Shown in pieces: positions 1-10,374 of a stretch of 64,000 bases of DNA. A program made the translations under genes and the position numbers. The stretch's first letter is position 1. The number at the start of each line of letters is the position of its first letter. Source of the stretch: a virus; the IMG/VR virus record IMGVR_UViG_3300031215_000009, positions 1-64,000 of that record. One strand, 5' to 3'. The notes below the pieces were generated by a model that worked only from the letters and a program-made list of their open reading frames with translations, did not search any database and had not been told where the DNA came from.

Positions 1-1
1 T

Positions 2-3000
2 TCTAAATTCAAATTAGATAGTGAAGCGTTTTATGATAAGAAATATACTAATTTACCTCAAAATAAAGACATATCATCAAAATATGATGTAGATGTATTA
101 AGTGATTCTAATATCGCATTAGAGAACTCCAATGGAATAAAATTATTTGTTGATTATGAAAATGATTATAAACTTTTAAGTTCTGACATTAAAGGTGAAA
201 ACTTTTTACCTTATATTTATTCAACAGATGGTTTGTTTTATGATATTAACAACAATGTTGATTGGGAATCAAACGAAATTATATTAAAAGATACCTCAAT
301 AAACACACAAGATTTAAAAGGATATACAAAAGAAAGTTTAGGAATAATTCCGGCAACAAAAACAAATCAAGAAGGTAGGTCTTATTTTGAATTTACTATT
401 CAAGGTACTATGAATTCATTTGAATTACGTATAAGAGATGTAGATGAGGATTCAATCGACTTTGATATTAATAAAGTTTTTATTGGCGATTTTGGTATTC
501 CTGCAGGAACCTTTATCGGAAACAAGTTTTCTTTAGCTGGATTACCAGATGATATTTCAAATGCCGTTGTTGGTGCAATAAATGATTATTCAGAAAAGGA
601 TGAAGATTTTAATGTTTTAGCAATAACTAAATTCAACAAAGTTATAGTATTCACAAGGGGAACAAATGCTTATTGGAACAATTACGAATATTTGATGTTT
701 AGTGACGATGCTAATTTCGTAAATGTAATTAATGTTCCTTATAATACATTTATAAACACATCAGTTTATAATGCAGACCGTGCTGCAAATTTACCAATTG
801 AATTACCATCATTCAAAGACTATAATACTATTGTATCTGGTGCAACAAGTATGTTTGTAACACCTTCACAACATATATTAAGACAAAATTTCATAGGTGG
901 TAATGATAATGAAAAAAATAGAATAAGAATTTCAAAAGAATTTGTAAGTTATTTCAATAATAATTTGTTCTTAAAAACACAAGATTGGTATAGTCAAATA
1001 GTTTCAATTTGTGCTTATTTAGATGAACCAATTTTCCAAAATGGTAAAATTGTAAACTTTGATGATATAGATTCTTATATGACTATTAATAGTGATTCTA
1101 ATATTTGGGTATCCCCCGGAGCATATTGTGAATTATATGACGTAGAAACTAACAAAGTTGGATTAATGTCAATGTACCCAATCAAACAATTTGATGTGGA
1201 TCAATTTAGAAGTGATTATGGAAAAGACGGAGATGGATATATCCAAAAATTAAAAGATAATTATATTGCAAAAGGTGGTACAGCAAGTGGTGCAACTGCA
1301 AGTGGTATTCAAAATTCATTAAAATCATTCGAAGAACATGGATTTAAACGTCTTGGTGGAAAATTAGATGAAGCAACAGGTTCAATTAAACAAATTCAAA
1401 ATGAATATGATAGATTATTAGAAAATGAACTACCTCAATTATCAATTAAAGGTAGAATAATACCATACATTAATAAATGGGTATATGATGATGATGGATT
1501 AGATGTTAGAGAAAACAATTATAGATTGAATAGTAATAGTGCATTTAGTTACGATAACTTTGTACCATCTAATGTAAATGTATTACCTGATTTTAGGTTC
1601 TTTACACATGAATGGTATTACTTACAAGAATATCCACCATATTTGACAACAAAAGAAAAAATTGATTCCTTTTCTTACTTTGAAAATAAAATTATCATTG
1701 GAGCAACTGGATTAGCTGATGTTAATAATGATTACTTTACTAATTACTTTACACAATATAAAGTAGATGATAAATCATTTCCAAAAAAATCTAAATATTC
1801 AATAATTAGTGGTGGAAATGAAAATTCTTATGGGGAAACATTCTTTAGAGGTGCAAAAATTAAATTTAAAAGAAGAGTTGAAAATATTCAAGGACTTAAT
1901 TTCAATATCGAAAATATTGGAGTATATCCAAGTAGTGAATTTAATGATTATAAATTTAGTGCTGTTTTAACTAATGATACAAATAAAGCTATTGGATATA
2001 ATTTAATTGAAAATAAAAAATTCAAAACAATTACAATGTTCATTGAAGCTAATTTAGATGATTATTATTTATCAAGAGGTCCAATACCATCTGGGGCAAC
2101 TATGGGTGAATTATTTTTAGATAGAACCCTACTTTACACAATACAAGATAAATACAATTCAACAGGTAATTTTGCAGATATTTCAATATCCGGTGCAATA
2201 TCACCTTTTATTGAATTATCTAATGGATCACTTATTGCTAATTTCACTAAAATTCCAGCAGCAGTAGATGGTGGGACAAATTATGTAATAAATGGATTAT
2301 CAAATAGTGATACTGATTCATTACCTAATTTCGATAATGAAATTATTCCTGATGAAAATGGTACTTATAATAAAATAGAAATTGAAATTTCAACTACCGC
2401 TAAAATTGTAATAGATAATATTATTTCCGTTACTAAAAACACTATTACAGCAAAAACTTTTTTATTAATTACAGCAGGAACAACAAATGAAATTCAAGAA
2501 AATTATATAAACTTATACCCTACACCAACTCAATGTTTATCAAAAATGCCAATTTATTTATCTGGAGGATTTAATGCTTTTATAGGTATTTTACAAGATT
2601 TAAGTTTTGCCTCTATTTATGATAAAGTTAACAATGGTAGTCCTGATATATCATACACTACTATTAACGAAGATGGAAGTATTACTAAAGATACATTTAT
2701 AATAGAATTTGAATTATATTCAACAAATGCAAAATCTGATTATTTAAAAACTAAAGGTATTTTGTTTAATGGAGTAAAAAATAGTAACTTTAAACCAATT
2801 GGCCAAGAAACTACTGCATTAGAAAACACTTATGTTTCTACAATGTATAGATTTAATGGAAAATACAATCCAAAAGTTAAAGATGTTGTTTTATTTAAAG
2901 ATGTTTATGGTGCAACTGGAGATACTAAATTTACACCAGAAATTGTTGAAAAATTGAGATTTACAAATACTCAATTCTTTAGTACATATCCAGGGTTTGC

Positions 3001-3754
3001 ATTATATAAACAATTGTATATAAACAAAATTAATGAACAAAATCCATTCACAGTTTTAGACTTGAATATTGATAGTGCATTAAGACCAGAGTTTTGGAAA
3101 TTGGGTGAAATTTCACTTGATAAACAAGATTCTTATATTTTCAGAAGTTGTTGGGATAGTAATTATCATAGAAGATATGTTAGTAAAATAAACTATGAAA
3201 GATTACCCGGATATATAGAACCAAAAGAAGTTAGTAGTTTCTTAGCATCTACTATTATGAACATACCAGAAGAATTAAAATTAGAAATGTACACATTTAC
3301 TGACCAAATTCTAAATAGTAATTTTGATATTACGATAACAAGAAATTCTGGTAATACAATTTCAGGGGTTTTGAATAATACTAAAAAATTAGTAGATTCA
3401 ATTAGACCTAATTTAGTTGCATTATTTGAAAAATATGTAAATTATAAATTTAACTTTAATCAATTAGATACTCTAAATGATGATATTGATAGATACATAA
3501 AAACTAATATTTTACCTAGATATTTTGCAAACAATGTCTATGCTTATATAAAATATAGTAGTAAAGTATCAAACGAACCTTTAATTGTAAATAATTTGAC
3601 AGAACAACAATTGTTAATTGATGGATATATCAAATTAGAAAACATTAAATTTATAAAAGAAAGTTTTAATGAATTTGATTATAATTTTATTTTTTCAAAA
3701 CCATCAGATAAATCAGTAACTTTAGCATTCTTTACAAATATAAGTATAGTTTAG
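2..3754 (+). CDS. Large virion structural protein, 5' end outside window
   Basis: The reading frame is open from base 2, so the gene enters from the left edge; the TTG at 233 is internal and not a credible start. At least 1250 residues are present, rich in Asn, Tyr and Ile, with short GATG/SGAT-type stretches (SGATSMF, GGTASGATASG, SGATMGE) like those of neighbouring virion proteins. I recognise no enzyme motif and cannot assign a T4 homologue. Size, composition and its place before a tail-collar protein suggest a tail, baseplate or fibre component. A late-promoter-like box follows its stop codon. Confidence 0.75.
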   Translation, partial: SKFKLDSEAFYDKKYTNLPQNKDISSKYDVDVLSDSNIALENSNGIKLFVDYENDYKLLSSDIKGENFLPYIYSTDGLFYDINNNVDWESNEIILKDTSINTQDLKGYTKESLGIIPATKTNQEGRSYFEFTIQGTMNSFELRIRDVDEDSIDFDINKVFIGDFGIPAGTFIGNKFSLAGLPDDISNAVVGAINDYSEKDEDFNVLAITKFNKVIVFTRGTNAYWNNYEYLMFSDDANFVNVINVPYNTFINTSVYNADRAANLPIELPSFKDYNTIVSGATSMFVTPSQHILRQNFIGGNDNEKNRIRISKEFVSYFNNNLFLKTQDWYSQIVSICAYLDEPIFQNGKIVNFDDIDSYMTINSDSNIWVSPGAYCELYDVETNKVGLMSMYPIKQFDVDQFRSDYGKDGDGYIQKLKDNYIAKGGTASGATASGIQNSLKSFEEHGFKRLGGKLDEATGSIKQIQNEYDRLLENELPQLSIKGRIIPYINKWVYDDDGLDVRENNYRLNSNSAFSYDNFVPSNVNVLPDFRFFTHEWYYLQEYPPYLTTKEKIDSFSYFENKIIIGATGLADVNNDYFTNYFTQYKVDDKSFPKKSKYSIISGGNENSYGETFFRGAKIKFKRRVENIQGLNFNIENIGVYPSSEFNDYKFSAVLTNDTNKAIGYNLIENKKFKTITMFIEANLDDYYLSRGPIPSGATMGELFLDRTLLYTIQDKYNSTGNFADISISGAISPFIELSNGSLIANFTKIPAAVDGGTNYVINGLSNSDTDSLPNFDNEIIPDENGTYNKIEIEISTTAKIVIDNIISVTKNTITAKTFLLITAGTTNEIQENYINLYPTPTQCLSKMPIYLSGGFNAFIGILQDLSFASIYDKVNNGSPDISYTTINEDGSITKDTFIIEFELYSTNAKSDYLKTKGILFNGVKNSNFKPIGQETTALENTYVSTMYRFNGKYNPKVKDVVLFKDVYGATGDTKFTPEIVEKLRFTNTQFFSTYPGFALYKQLYINKINEQNPFTVLDLNIDSALRPEFWKLGEISLDKQDSYIFRSCWDSNYHRRYVSKINYERLPGYIEPKEVSSFLASTIMNIPEELKLEMYTFTDQILNSNFDITITRNSGNTISGVLNNTKKLVDSIRPNLVALFEKYVNYKFNFNQLDTLNDDIDRYIKTNILPRYFANNVYAYIKYSSKVSNEPLIVNNLTEQQLLIDGYIKLENIKFIKESFNEFDYNFIFSKPSDKSVTLAFFTNISIV

Positions 3755-3760
3755 AGTTGA

Positions 3761-3767
3761 TTAAATA
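3761..3767 (+). promoter_or_regulatory. Putative late promoter (TTAAATA)
   Basis: The box sits in GATTAAATATT, 44 bases before the start of the collar-like gene. It matches the recurrent TTAAATA element of this genome and resembles the T4 late box TATAAATA. Recognition by the gp55-like sigma encoded at 49436 is inferred. Confidence 0.45.
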
Positions 3768-3810
3768 TTCTATCACTGAGAGTTTACTCTTAAAAAATTA
3801 AGTTGACTAA

Positions 3811-6800
3811 ATGGCAAATATAAGCATAAAAGAACTATTCGGTTCAGATACAATTACAGCATTAACTGAAAAAATTAATTATAATTTTGACCAATTAATA
3901 TTGGCTGGAGGAGGACCAGAAGGACCAATTGGACCAACAGGTAACAATGGAGTTGCAGGACCAGATGGACTTAGAGGTTCACAATGGTTTGGAGAATCAG
4001 GTGCCACTGGTACTATAAATCAACCAACAGATGGTACTTTTAGAGAAAATGATTTTAAATTAAACACTAATGGAGATGTTGTATATTATAACAATAATAT
4101 ATGGAATTCTGCTGGAATTAATCTTACAGGGCCTGCAGGACCAACAGGTTCATCAGGAGATGGTTCTATTAAAATTTTAGCTGGTAAGAATGAATTCCAT
4201 CCTACTTGGAATAATCAATTTGTACCAGATTATCAACAATTACAAACTTATTTAGCAACAAACTTTTTAAACGACAAAGATGATTATGACAATAATGCAG
4301 TTGGGTTTAATAATGCTGGACTTGATTTTATTGGATTAGGTAGAGGAAATAATTCATTAGTTCTTGGTAGATATGCTTCAATGTTTAGAAACACATCAAC
4401 AGGAGCAGGAGGTACCTTTAGTCCCGCTTCTGGTAATAAAACAATGGCAAATTTACCATCAAGTGAATCTGATGTACCTATGTTATTTATTAGTCAAAAT
4501 GACTATAAAGACCCAACAGAAGCTAAAAGTTTTAGTAATGGTATTGCTATTGGACTTACGAAATCACAAAAATCTGAAGATTATACTGATGGGAAATTTG
4601 GAGTAGATGCCCCAATGGACTATAATGATTTTGCAAATATTAGTATTGAAAATAGGTGGATGGACTTTAAGATTGAAGTCCCTGCATTATTTAGATTAAA
4701 AGGTAAAAATTCACTTAGTGAATTTAGATTAGGAACACGTACAACGAGAGCTGGTCAATCTAATGTTCAAGATATTTCAACTAAATTAGAATCTCAAATA
4801 TATACAGAAGTAAACTTAAATGATTCCTTTGTTGTTACTTTATCTAGTAATGAATCAAATCATGATTTAGGTGTAATTCACAGAGGTGAATATAATTATA
4901 CAGAAAATAAAAGAATATATAATCCTACTGAGGATTTAAGAAAGAATGTAAGTAAATCATTTGTAACACCTGGTGATACAACATTTACTGATGGACAAGC
5001 TAATGAAATTGTATTAGTTAACAGAACAATACTTGAAACTATAACAACTGGCGGCACTGCAGATAAAGGTAAAGTTAATAATAATTATATTGATTCAAAT
5101 AATTTTAATTCTAATGATAGTAAACTACCATTTAGATTAGGACAAACATTCGTAAAAGTACCAGTAGTTTCTAATGGTGGACCTTTACCAATCTCACAAA
5201 GAAATATAAGTTTACATTATCAAGGATTTGGTTATGACCAATCTATTATTTCTTATTCTGGTAATGATGATGTATTTGGTGGTGAAACTCCAATCAACAC
5301 ATCAGGTAAACCGATTGATGCTTTGTTACCTAATGATAATACTTTAGAAAATTATTTAGGTTATGATATTAAATTACCAATTACTGACCAAGAAGGTTCA
5401 AGGTCAATGTCAAGAATGGGTTTATATCCTGGTTTATTTAGAAAAGAAAAAGTAGGTGGTGCTTATGATAATGATGGTGACCCATTAGGTGAAAATAGAA
5501 AAGATGATTTCTTTGATATTGCACATAAAATGTTACCAACAGGTTCTATGGATTTATACGGAACAGTTAGATTAAGACAACAAGGTGAAACAGATAATGG
5601 AGCACAAGATGGATGGATAGCAATTAATAAGAAAGATGGAATTGTAACTTTCGAAGAACCAAATAAAGTTAATACAACTCCTACTTATGCTATTATGTCT
5701 TTTCCAGAATTAGCATCTAATAAATTTAGTTTCTATGTAAATTCTAGAAAAGATATAGGTGTAACTGGTAATGCTTTTGACAACGCTCTTAATTTTAGAT
5801 TAGGTAGTACTGGAATAGGTATGGCGTTCCCTGGTAAAGGTTCTGATGAACTTAAAGATTATTATATTTGTAACGGGGCAGTTTTAGCAGACGAAAGAGA
5901 TATTTTAATAACAGGACCATATAGTAAAATGAAAGGTATGAATGTTCATGCTAATGTTGATGTTGAAAATGGGTTTGTAAATACAGGAGATTCGATGCTT
6001 TATACTTCTAATGATAAATTCGAGGGGTTACTTGGACAAACACATAGTACATTTGAATTGGATTTAGGTGGTACAATAACATCTTATGGTATTAGTTATG
6101 GTAATGCTGATTTTAGAAGAACTTATCCTATATGGGGATATAGTGTTTTAGCACCAAAAACTGCAGAGTCAGGGTTTAGAATCGTACTACCTAATTACTT
6201 TGGTAGAGTTCAAAAAATGATATTTCCAGATTCTGATACGATTATTAGAGCAGTTGCTGGTAATACCAGTTCAAGAAGCGATTATACTTTAGGATTCCGA
6301 ACTACAGGACAACATAGGGGTGATGGATTTCAATACTATACACCAGATAAATATTATAATAGTAGATGGATGATGAAAGGAGCGTTTGAATCTTTAGGAT
6401 TTCCTTATTTAATGAAACAACATTTCCCAGATACATATCATGCACATGTTCAAAGAGACTTATATACAGAAGTTTCTGATAAGTCATTGTTGGGAGGAAC
6501 TGGGGATTGGACTTTAGAACAGGGACCTCCTACAATTGCAGGTGGTGGCTTTCCAATAACAAGGTATCCTAAATTAACTGGAGAGGGTACTTTCTCAGTA
6601 TCAAATGAACATACACACCGGGAACAACAAGTTAATTCATATTTTGAGGATAGTTTCATGACGGAGAATAATTATCAATATTTGACTTATTATAGAGATA
6701 GTAAACCACTTCATCCAAATCCAGCAGTAGATTTAACACCTAACTTTAAAGATAAACCATACACAGATAAAAATCCTTTTGGGTTTGGACAAAAATTTAT

Positions 6801-7281
6801 AGAACCACCATTTAAAGGTACTTATATGGCGATTAATTTAAAAGGTGTAAGAAACCCATTAAGAAACAATACCTTAATTAATGATTTTCATTTTATTGCT
6901 GGTGTTCCACAATCTGGAATATCATCTCAAGATGATATGTCTTGGGGTTCTTATGTTTCATCATCATATAATAATATATATGAGGAATCGCAACATACAA
7001 TGACAGGTGCAATATACAATACTGATCCAAATGATATTACTCCATATCTTAATGATTATAACTTAAATGCAATTGAATATGGATTCAAAGCTATTCTTAG
7101 AAATGATAATACTATGCATCCTTATACATTTTACAATTCGAATGATTCATCAGGACAAAATAATAAAATGGTAAGACCATTAGATTTTACTGATCCATTA
7201 TTAAATAATTATGAAAGAAACACATTTGATGTTTATAAAACTAACATATCAAGAAATTCAATATATGACACAAGACCATGA
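3811..7281 (+). CDS. Tail collar / short tail fibre-like protein with collagen-like segment
   Basis: 1156 residues. The N-terminus (about residues 1-30, ending KINYNFDQL) resembles an attachment segment and is followed by collagen-like triplets near residues 34-60 (GPEGPIGPTG, GVAGPDGLRG) and again near 110-120. The C-terminal half carries tail-collar hallmarks: YYICNGAVL, then LPNYFGRVQ, then an HTH metal-binding-like motif in NEHTHREQQ. In T4 gp12 such a domain trimerises around a metal and binds host receptors. It lies between a large structural gene and a membrane protein whose ATG overlaps its stop. Probably a receptor-binding or baseplate-associated fibre; exact T4 equivalence is uncertain. 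Confidence 0.65.
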   Translation: MANISIKELFGSDTITALTEKINYNFDQLILAGGGPEGPIGPTGNNGVAGPDGLRGSQWFGESGATGTINQPTDGTFRENDFKLNTNGDVVYYNNNIWNSAGINLTGPAGPTGSSGDGSIKILAGKNEFHPTWNNQFVPDYQQLQTYLATNFLNDKDDYDNNAVGFNNAGLDFIGLGRGNNSLVLGRYASMFRNTSTGAGGTFSPASGNKTMANLPSSESDVPMLFISQNDYKDPTEAKSFSNGIAIGLTKSQKSEDYTDGKFGVDAPMDYNDFANISIENRWMDFKIEVPALFRLKGKNSLSEFRLGTRTTRAGQSNVQDISTKLESQIYTEVNLNDSFVVTLSSNESNHDLGVIHRGEYNYTENKRIYNPTEDLRKNVSKSFVTPGDTTFTDGQANEIVLVNRTILETITTGGTADKGKVNNNYIDSNNFNSNDSKLPFRLGQTFVKVPVVSNGGPLPISQRNISLHYQGFGYDQSIISYSGNDDVFGGETPINTSGKPIDALLPNDNTLENYLGYDIKLPITDQEGSRSMSRMGLYPGLFRKEKVGGAYDNDGDPLGENRKDDFFDIAHKMLPTGSMDLYGTVRLRQQGETDNGAQDGWIAINKKDGIVTFEEPNKVNTTPTYAIMSFPELASNKFSFYVNSRKDIGVTGNAFDNALNFRLGSTGIGMAFPGKGSDELKDYYICNGAVLADERDILITGPYSKMKGMNVHANVDVENGFVNTGDSMLYTSNDKFEGLLGQTHSTFELDLGGTITSYGISYGNADFRRTYPIWGYSVLAPKTAESGFRIVLPNYFGRVQKMIFPDSDTIIRAVAGNTSSRSDYTLGFRTTGQHRGDGFQYYTPDKYYNSRWMMKGAFESLGFPYLMKQHFPDTYHAHVQRDLYTEVSDKSLLGGTGDWTLEQGPPTIAGGGFPITRYPKLTGEGTFSVSNEHTHREQQVNSYFEDSFMTENNYQYLTYYRDSKPLHPNPAVDLTPNFKDKPYTDKNPFGFGQKFIEPPFKGTYMAINLKGVRNPLRNNTLINDFHFIAGVPQSGISSQDDMSWGSYVSSSYNNIYEESQHTMTGAIYNTDPNDITPYLNDYNLNAIEYGFKAILRNDNTMHPYTFYNSNDSSGQNNKMVRPLDFTDPLLNNYERNTFDVYKTNISRNSIYDTRP

Positions 7282-8069
7282 TAATTAACGGAAAAGAATA
7301 TAATATATCAAGTAAATTAATAATTACAGTGCTAATAGGGATAATACTCCTATTAGCTAAATGTAATAGTGATAAAATTTCTGAAATACAAGCACAATTT
7401 ATTACAAGTCAAAACAACATTTCAGTGTTGCAAGATTCTATAATTACTTATACAACTAAAAATGGTTCATTAATTAGTGAAAGAGGTATTTTGATTGCTG
7501 AAAAAGAAGAATTGAAAACTTTAAACGCTGGGTTATATGAAGTAGTTAATAATTTAGAAAAATCTATTCCTAATATGAAACCTATTGTTGTTGTTGAATA
7601 TATCACATCAATTGAAACAGATACAGTTTACTTAAAATCTGACTTAGTTGCAATTAACGATAGTACTTATAATGTAAAATTTGGAAAAGATACTATTTAT
7701 GATGAAAATAATTCTAGACAAATTACTGGTGAGGTAACTATTAATCTTAAAAGTGATTCTACGGAGTTTAATCAAGTTCAAGTAGGTAATGTATCATTAA
7801 CTAAAGATAAAGTCAATATAACAGCTTCTTTGGTCATTGGAGAAAGAGATGGAGATTTAAAAGTTTGGTTAGAAACAAAATATCCTGGATTTTCTACAGA
7901 TGAAATTGAAGCTGTTACTTTAGATCCAGATATACACCCAGAACTTAAAAAGTTGAAAAATACTAAAAAGTTTAGTGTTGGTCCTTATATTGGATTTGGA
8001 CTTGGTGAAAATTTCTCAATATCACCAAGTGTTGGTATTGGTGTTCAATACTCTATCTTCAAATTTTAA
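7278..8069 (+). CDS. Membrane-anchored coiled-coil protein with outer-membrane-like C-terminus (candidate spanin)
   Basis: 263 residues, start overlapping the previous stop (ATGA). Residues 14-28 form one hydrophobic helix, ending at Cys29. Residues 30-90 look coiled-coil (NNISVLQDSI, EKEELKTL). A beta-rich part follows, and the last 35 residues alternate like an outer-membrane hairpin (VGPYIGFGLG, SVGIGVQYSIFKF) and end in Phe, as beta-barrel proteins do. Inner-membrane anchor, periplasmic coil and outer-membrane-type end together suggest a spanin-like lysis role or an envelope-spanning protein. This is inference; no family was recognised. Confidence 0.6.
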   Translation: MIINGKEYNISSKLIITVLIGIILLLAKCNSDKISEIQAQFITSQNNISVLQDSIITYTTKNGSLISERGILIAEKEELKTLNAGLYEVVNNLEKSIPNMKPIVVVEYITSIETDTVYLKSDLVAINDSTYNVKFGKDTIYDENNSRQITGEVTINLKSDSTEFNQVQVGNVSLTKDKVNITASLVIGERDGDLKVWLETKYPGFSTDEIEAVTLDPDIHPELKKLKNTKKFSVGPYIGFGLGENFSISPSVGIGVQYSIFKF

Positions 8070-8103
8070 ACAATTCTTTCTTATAACTGTTATTTATCAG
8101 TGA

Positions 8104-8110
8104 TTAAATA
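8104..8110 (+). promoter_or_regulatory. Putative late promoter (TTAAATA)
   Basis: Box in TGATTAAATAC, 33 bases before the ATG at 8143, inside a 73-base intergenic stretch. Same element as at other virion genes here. Confidence 0.45.
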
Positions 8111-8142
8111 CATTAAGTAATTTAAAAAAGAAAGTACACTAT

Positions 8143-10374
8143 ATGAACGTTTTTCTAAACTTGGATAGTTCAGATTTCCTAATCGAATATAAATACTATG
8201 ATTCTGCAAGTCCAGAAATCATAACAACAACGGATGCCCCATTTTACTTTATGCAAAATGGTCACACTGATGTACCTTTGTTGATGAATGACGATGCTTC
8301 TGAAAATAAAACTAATAACACAAGAACACATTCAGTTGCACAAATTGAATCTCAATCTAAACAATTTGCATTATTAACACCTAATAAATTAGGTGCTGTA
8401 TATAATGACTATGATGCTAAATTAACAGATACTACAAGTTTACCATTAATTTTTGGAACACAAGAAGGAATAATTTACGATACTGTACGAATACATTTAA
8501 TTCAAGGATTTAGTTTTAATGACTATTTTTCTGGGATTAATTTAGATATTAAAGTTAAAGATAAATCTGGAGCTTCAATAAGTCTTTTAAGTGCTATTTA
8601 TAGAAAAGAAGATAATTTTGAAATAATGAATCCAAATCCTTTCCTTTATTCGGGAAGACAATATTCATCTTATATTGAATTTAAAGTACCATCATTAAAA
8701 TACTTAATTGACAGTTATATAGTGAAATATATACAAGGTTCAAATTCAGATATATTATCATATAAAATTTCTAATGGAAATGGATTTTATAGAAATACAC
8801 TAATTGAAATTACAGCAGGTAGATTTTCACAAACTACAAAACAAGACAACCAACTTTTCAATAAAAGACTTACTGGAGAATCAACATCTATTTCATCACA
8901 AGATGAATTTTCAGACGTTGGTGTTTTTATAAATGAAAGTTCTGAGGGTGACTATATTGAATTTTATGGAACATATCAAGGTTCAATTTTTGGTGATTAT
9001 ATGCAAAGATTGAATACAAGTGGAACAGGACAATATATAGCAATACATAAATTAATAATTACTGAACAAATACCTAATACAACAGGTCAATATCAAATTG
9101 TTGGTAATTACAATCCATTAACAAATGTACCAGATTTGAGTGACAATAGTTATTTATCAAATTTTGTTGATGGTAATTATTGGGTTGCAAAAGAAACCGG
9201 ATTTAATGTTGATATTAATCAAAATGTTAATAAAGGTAATTTTGTTGTTTATAATCCACTATTACCTGGTACTATTAAAGTTGAAGTTATTGATTCGCAA
9301 GATATTGAAAATTATAGTGACATTGCACAATTTATTAGATCTGGTGACCAAGAATTTATTCAAGATGATAAATTCGAAGAGGTTAATAATTTTAGACCAG
9401 TATTGAAATTTGGTGGTAGTGCATTATCATATAGAATAAATTATACATTACAAATTTTCAACACAAGTACAAATGCAACTATTGAAAAAATGGGTTCATT
9501 TGTAAGTTTTCAACCACAAAAATATGGTAAAGAATTGTTAAAATTAAACACAAGAGATAATATACAAATTTTTGATGTATTTAATAAGAAAATAACAAAT
9601 AATATTATAAATACTAATACACAATCAAAACCAAATGCTATTGAAAATACAAGTTTATATAGTAAAAACATAACATCATTTAAACAATCAAATTCAGTAT
9701 ATTCTGGTGTAACGGAAGTTAGTATCAATTCAAGTGGGGAAATAGTACCTAAAATAAACCCAGAATCTGTAATTAACATCAAAGGTCAAGGAACAGCAAC
9801 TGTTTATATTTCACCTTTTGATACATTTTTGCAATTTGGAATATACGAACAAATAGAAGATAAATCATTCAGAAGTATTGATTTAGATAAAGTTGGTCAA
9901 ATATTCTTAAACTTTACAAATAAGTCAGGCGAAATAATAAAAATTTCATCTACTAAGAATAAAAACGTAGATTCTTCTAAAGGTCAAGTATTATTTAGAA
10001 TCAAACCTGATTTATATAATCAAATTATAAATTCTGGAAATGATGTGTTTTATATAACATCTAAAGTAGGAATTAATAGTGCAGAAACTCCTCTATATAC
10101 TGGAAAATATAAAGATTATTCAAATATACCAGAAGATGAAACAGAAATATTAATTGGATCACAAAGACAGACTATTAATGATTTGAACGAGAGTGTTGCA
10201 GATTTAGAAAAAAGATTATTACTGAAACATACTATTGCAGGACCTACTGGGAAAGCAAAAGGAGGAACAGCAAATGATAAATCTATAAACAAAAATTCAA
10301 TGAATGTTAAAACAAGTACATTCAATCCATTTGGACCAACGAGTGGTTCTATTACAGGACCAACAAGTAATTAA
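8143..10374 (+). CDS. Structural protein, unknown function
   Basis: 743 residues, no recognised domain. It is beta-rich, Asn/Thr/Ser-rich and ends with a low-complexity tail containing GPTGKAKGG, NPFGPTSG and ITGPTSN, similar to the Gly-Pro-Thr patches of other virion proteins here. A short helical stretch near residue 680 (NDLNESVADLEKRLLL) may be a coiled coil. It follows a late-promoter-like box, and its stop overlaps the stop of the convergent endonuclease gene by a few bases. A tail or baseplate role is likely from position only. Confidence 0.65.
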   Translation: MNVFLNLDSSDFLIEYKYYDSASPEIITTTDAPFYFMQNGHTDVPLLMNDDASENKTNNTRTHSVAQIESQSKQFALLTPNKLGAVYNDYDAKLTDTTSLPLIFGTQEGIIYDTVRIHLIQGFSFNDYFSGINLDIKVKDKSGASISLLSAIYRKEDNFEIMNPNPFLYSGRQYSSYIEFKVPSLKYLIDSYIVKYIQGSNSDILSYKISNGNGFYRNTLIEITAGRFSQTTKQDNQLFNKRLTGESTSISSQDEFSDVGVFINESSEGDYIEFYGTYQGSIFGDYMQRLNTSGTGQYIAIHKLIITEQIPNTTGQYQIVGNYNPLTNVPDLSDNSYLSNFVDGNYWVAKETGFNVDINQNVNKGNFVVYNPLLPGTIKVEVIDSQDIENYSDIAQFIRSGDQEFIQDDKFEEVNNFRPVLKFGGSALSYRINYTLQIFNTSTNATIEKMGSFVSFQPQKYGKELLKLNTRDNIQIFDVFNKKITNNIINTNTQSKPNAIENTSLYSKNITSFKQSNSVYSGVTEVSINSSGEIVPKINPESVINIKGQGTATVYISPFDTFLQFGIYEQIEDKSFRSIDLDKVGQIFLNFTNKSGEIIKISSTKNKNVDSSKGQVLFRIKPDLYNQIINSGNDVFYITSKVGINSAETPLYTGKYKDYSNIPEDETEILIGSQRQTINDLNESVADLEKRLLLKHTIAGPTGKAKGGTANDKSINKNSMNVKTSTFNPFGPTSGSITGPTSN

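Noticed and set aside
233-235. TTG start for the first gene
   Set aside because: The same frame is open back to base 2 with similar composition, so the gene simply enters from outside.
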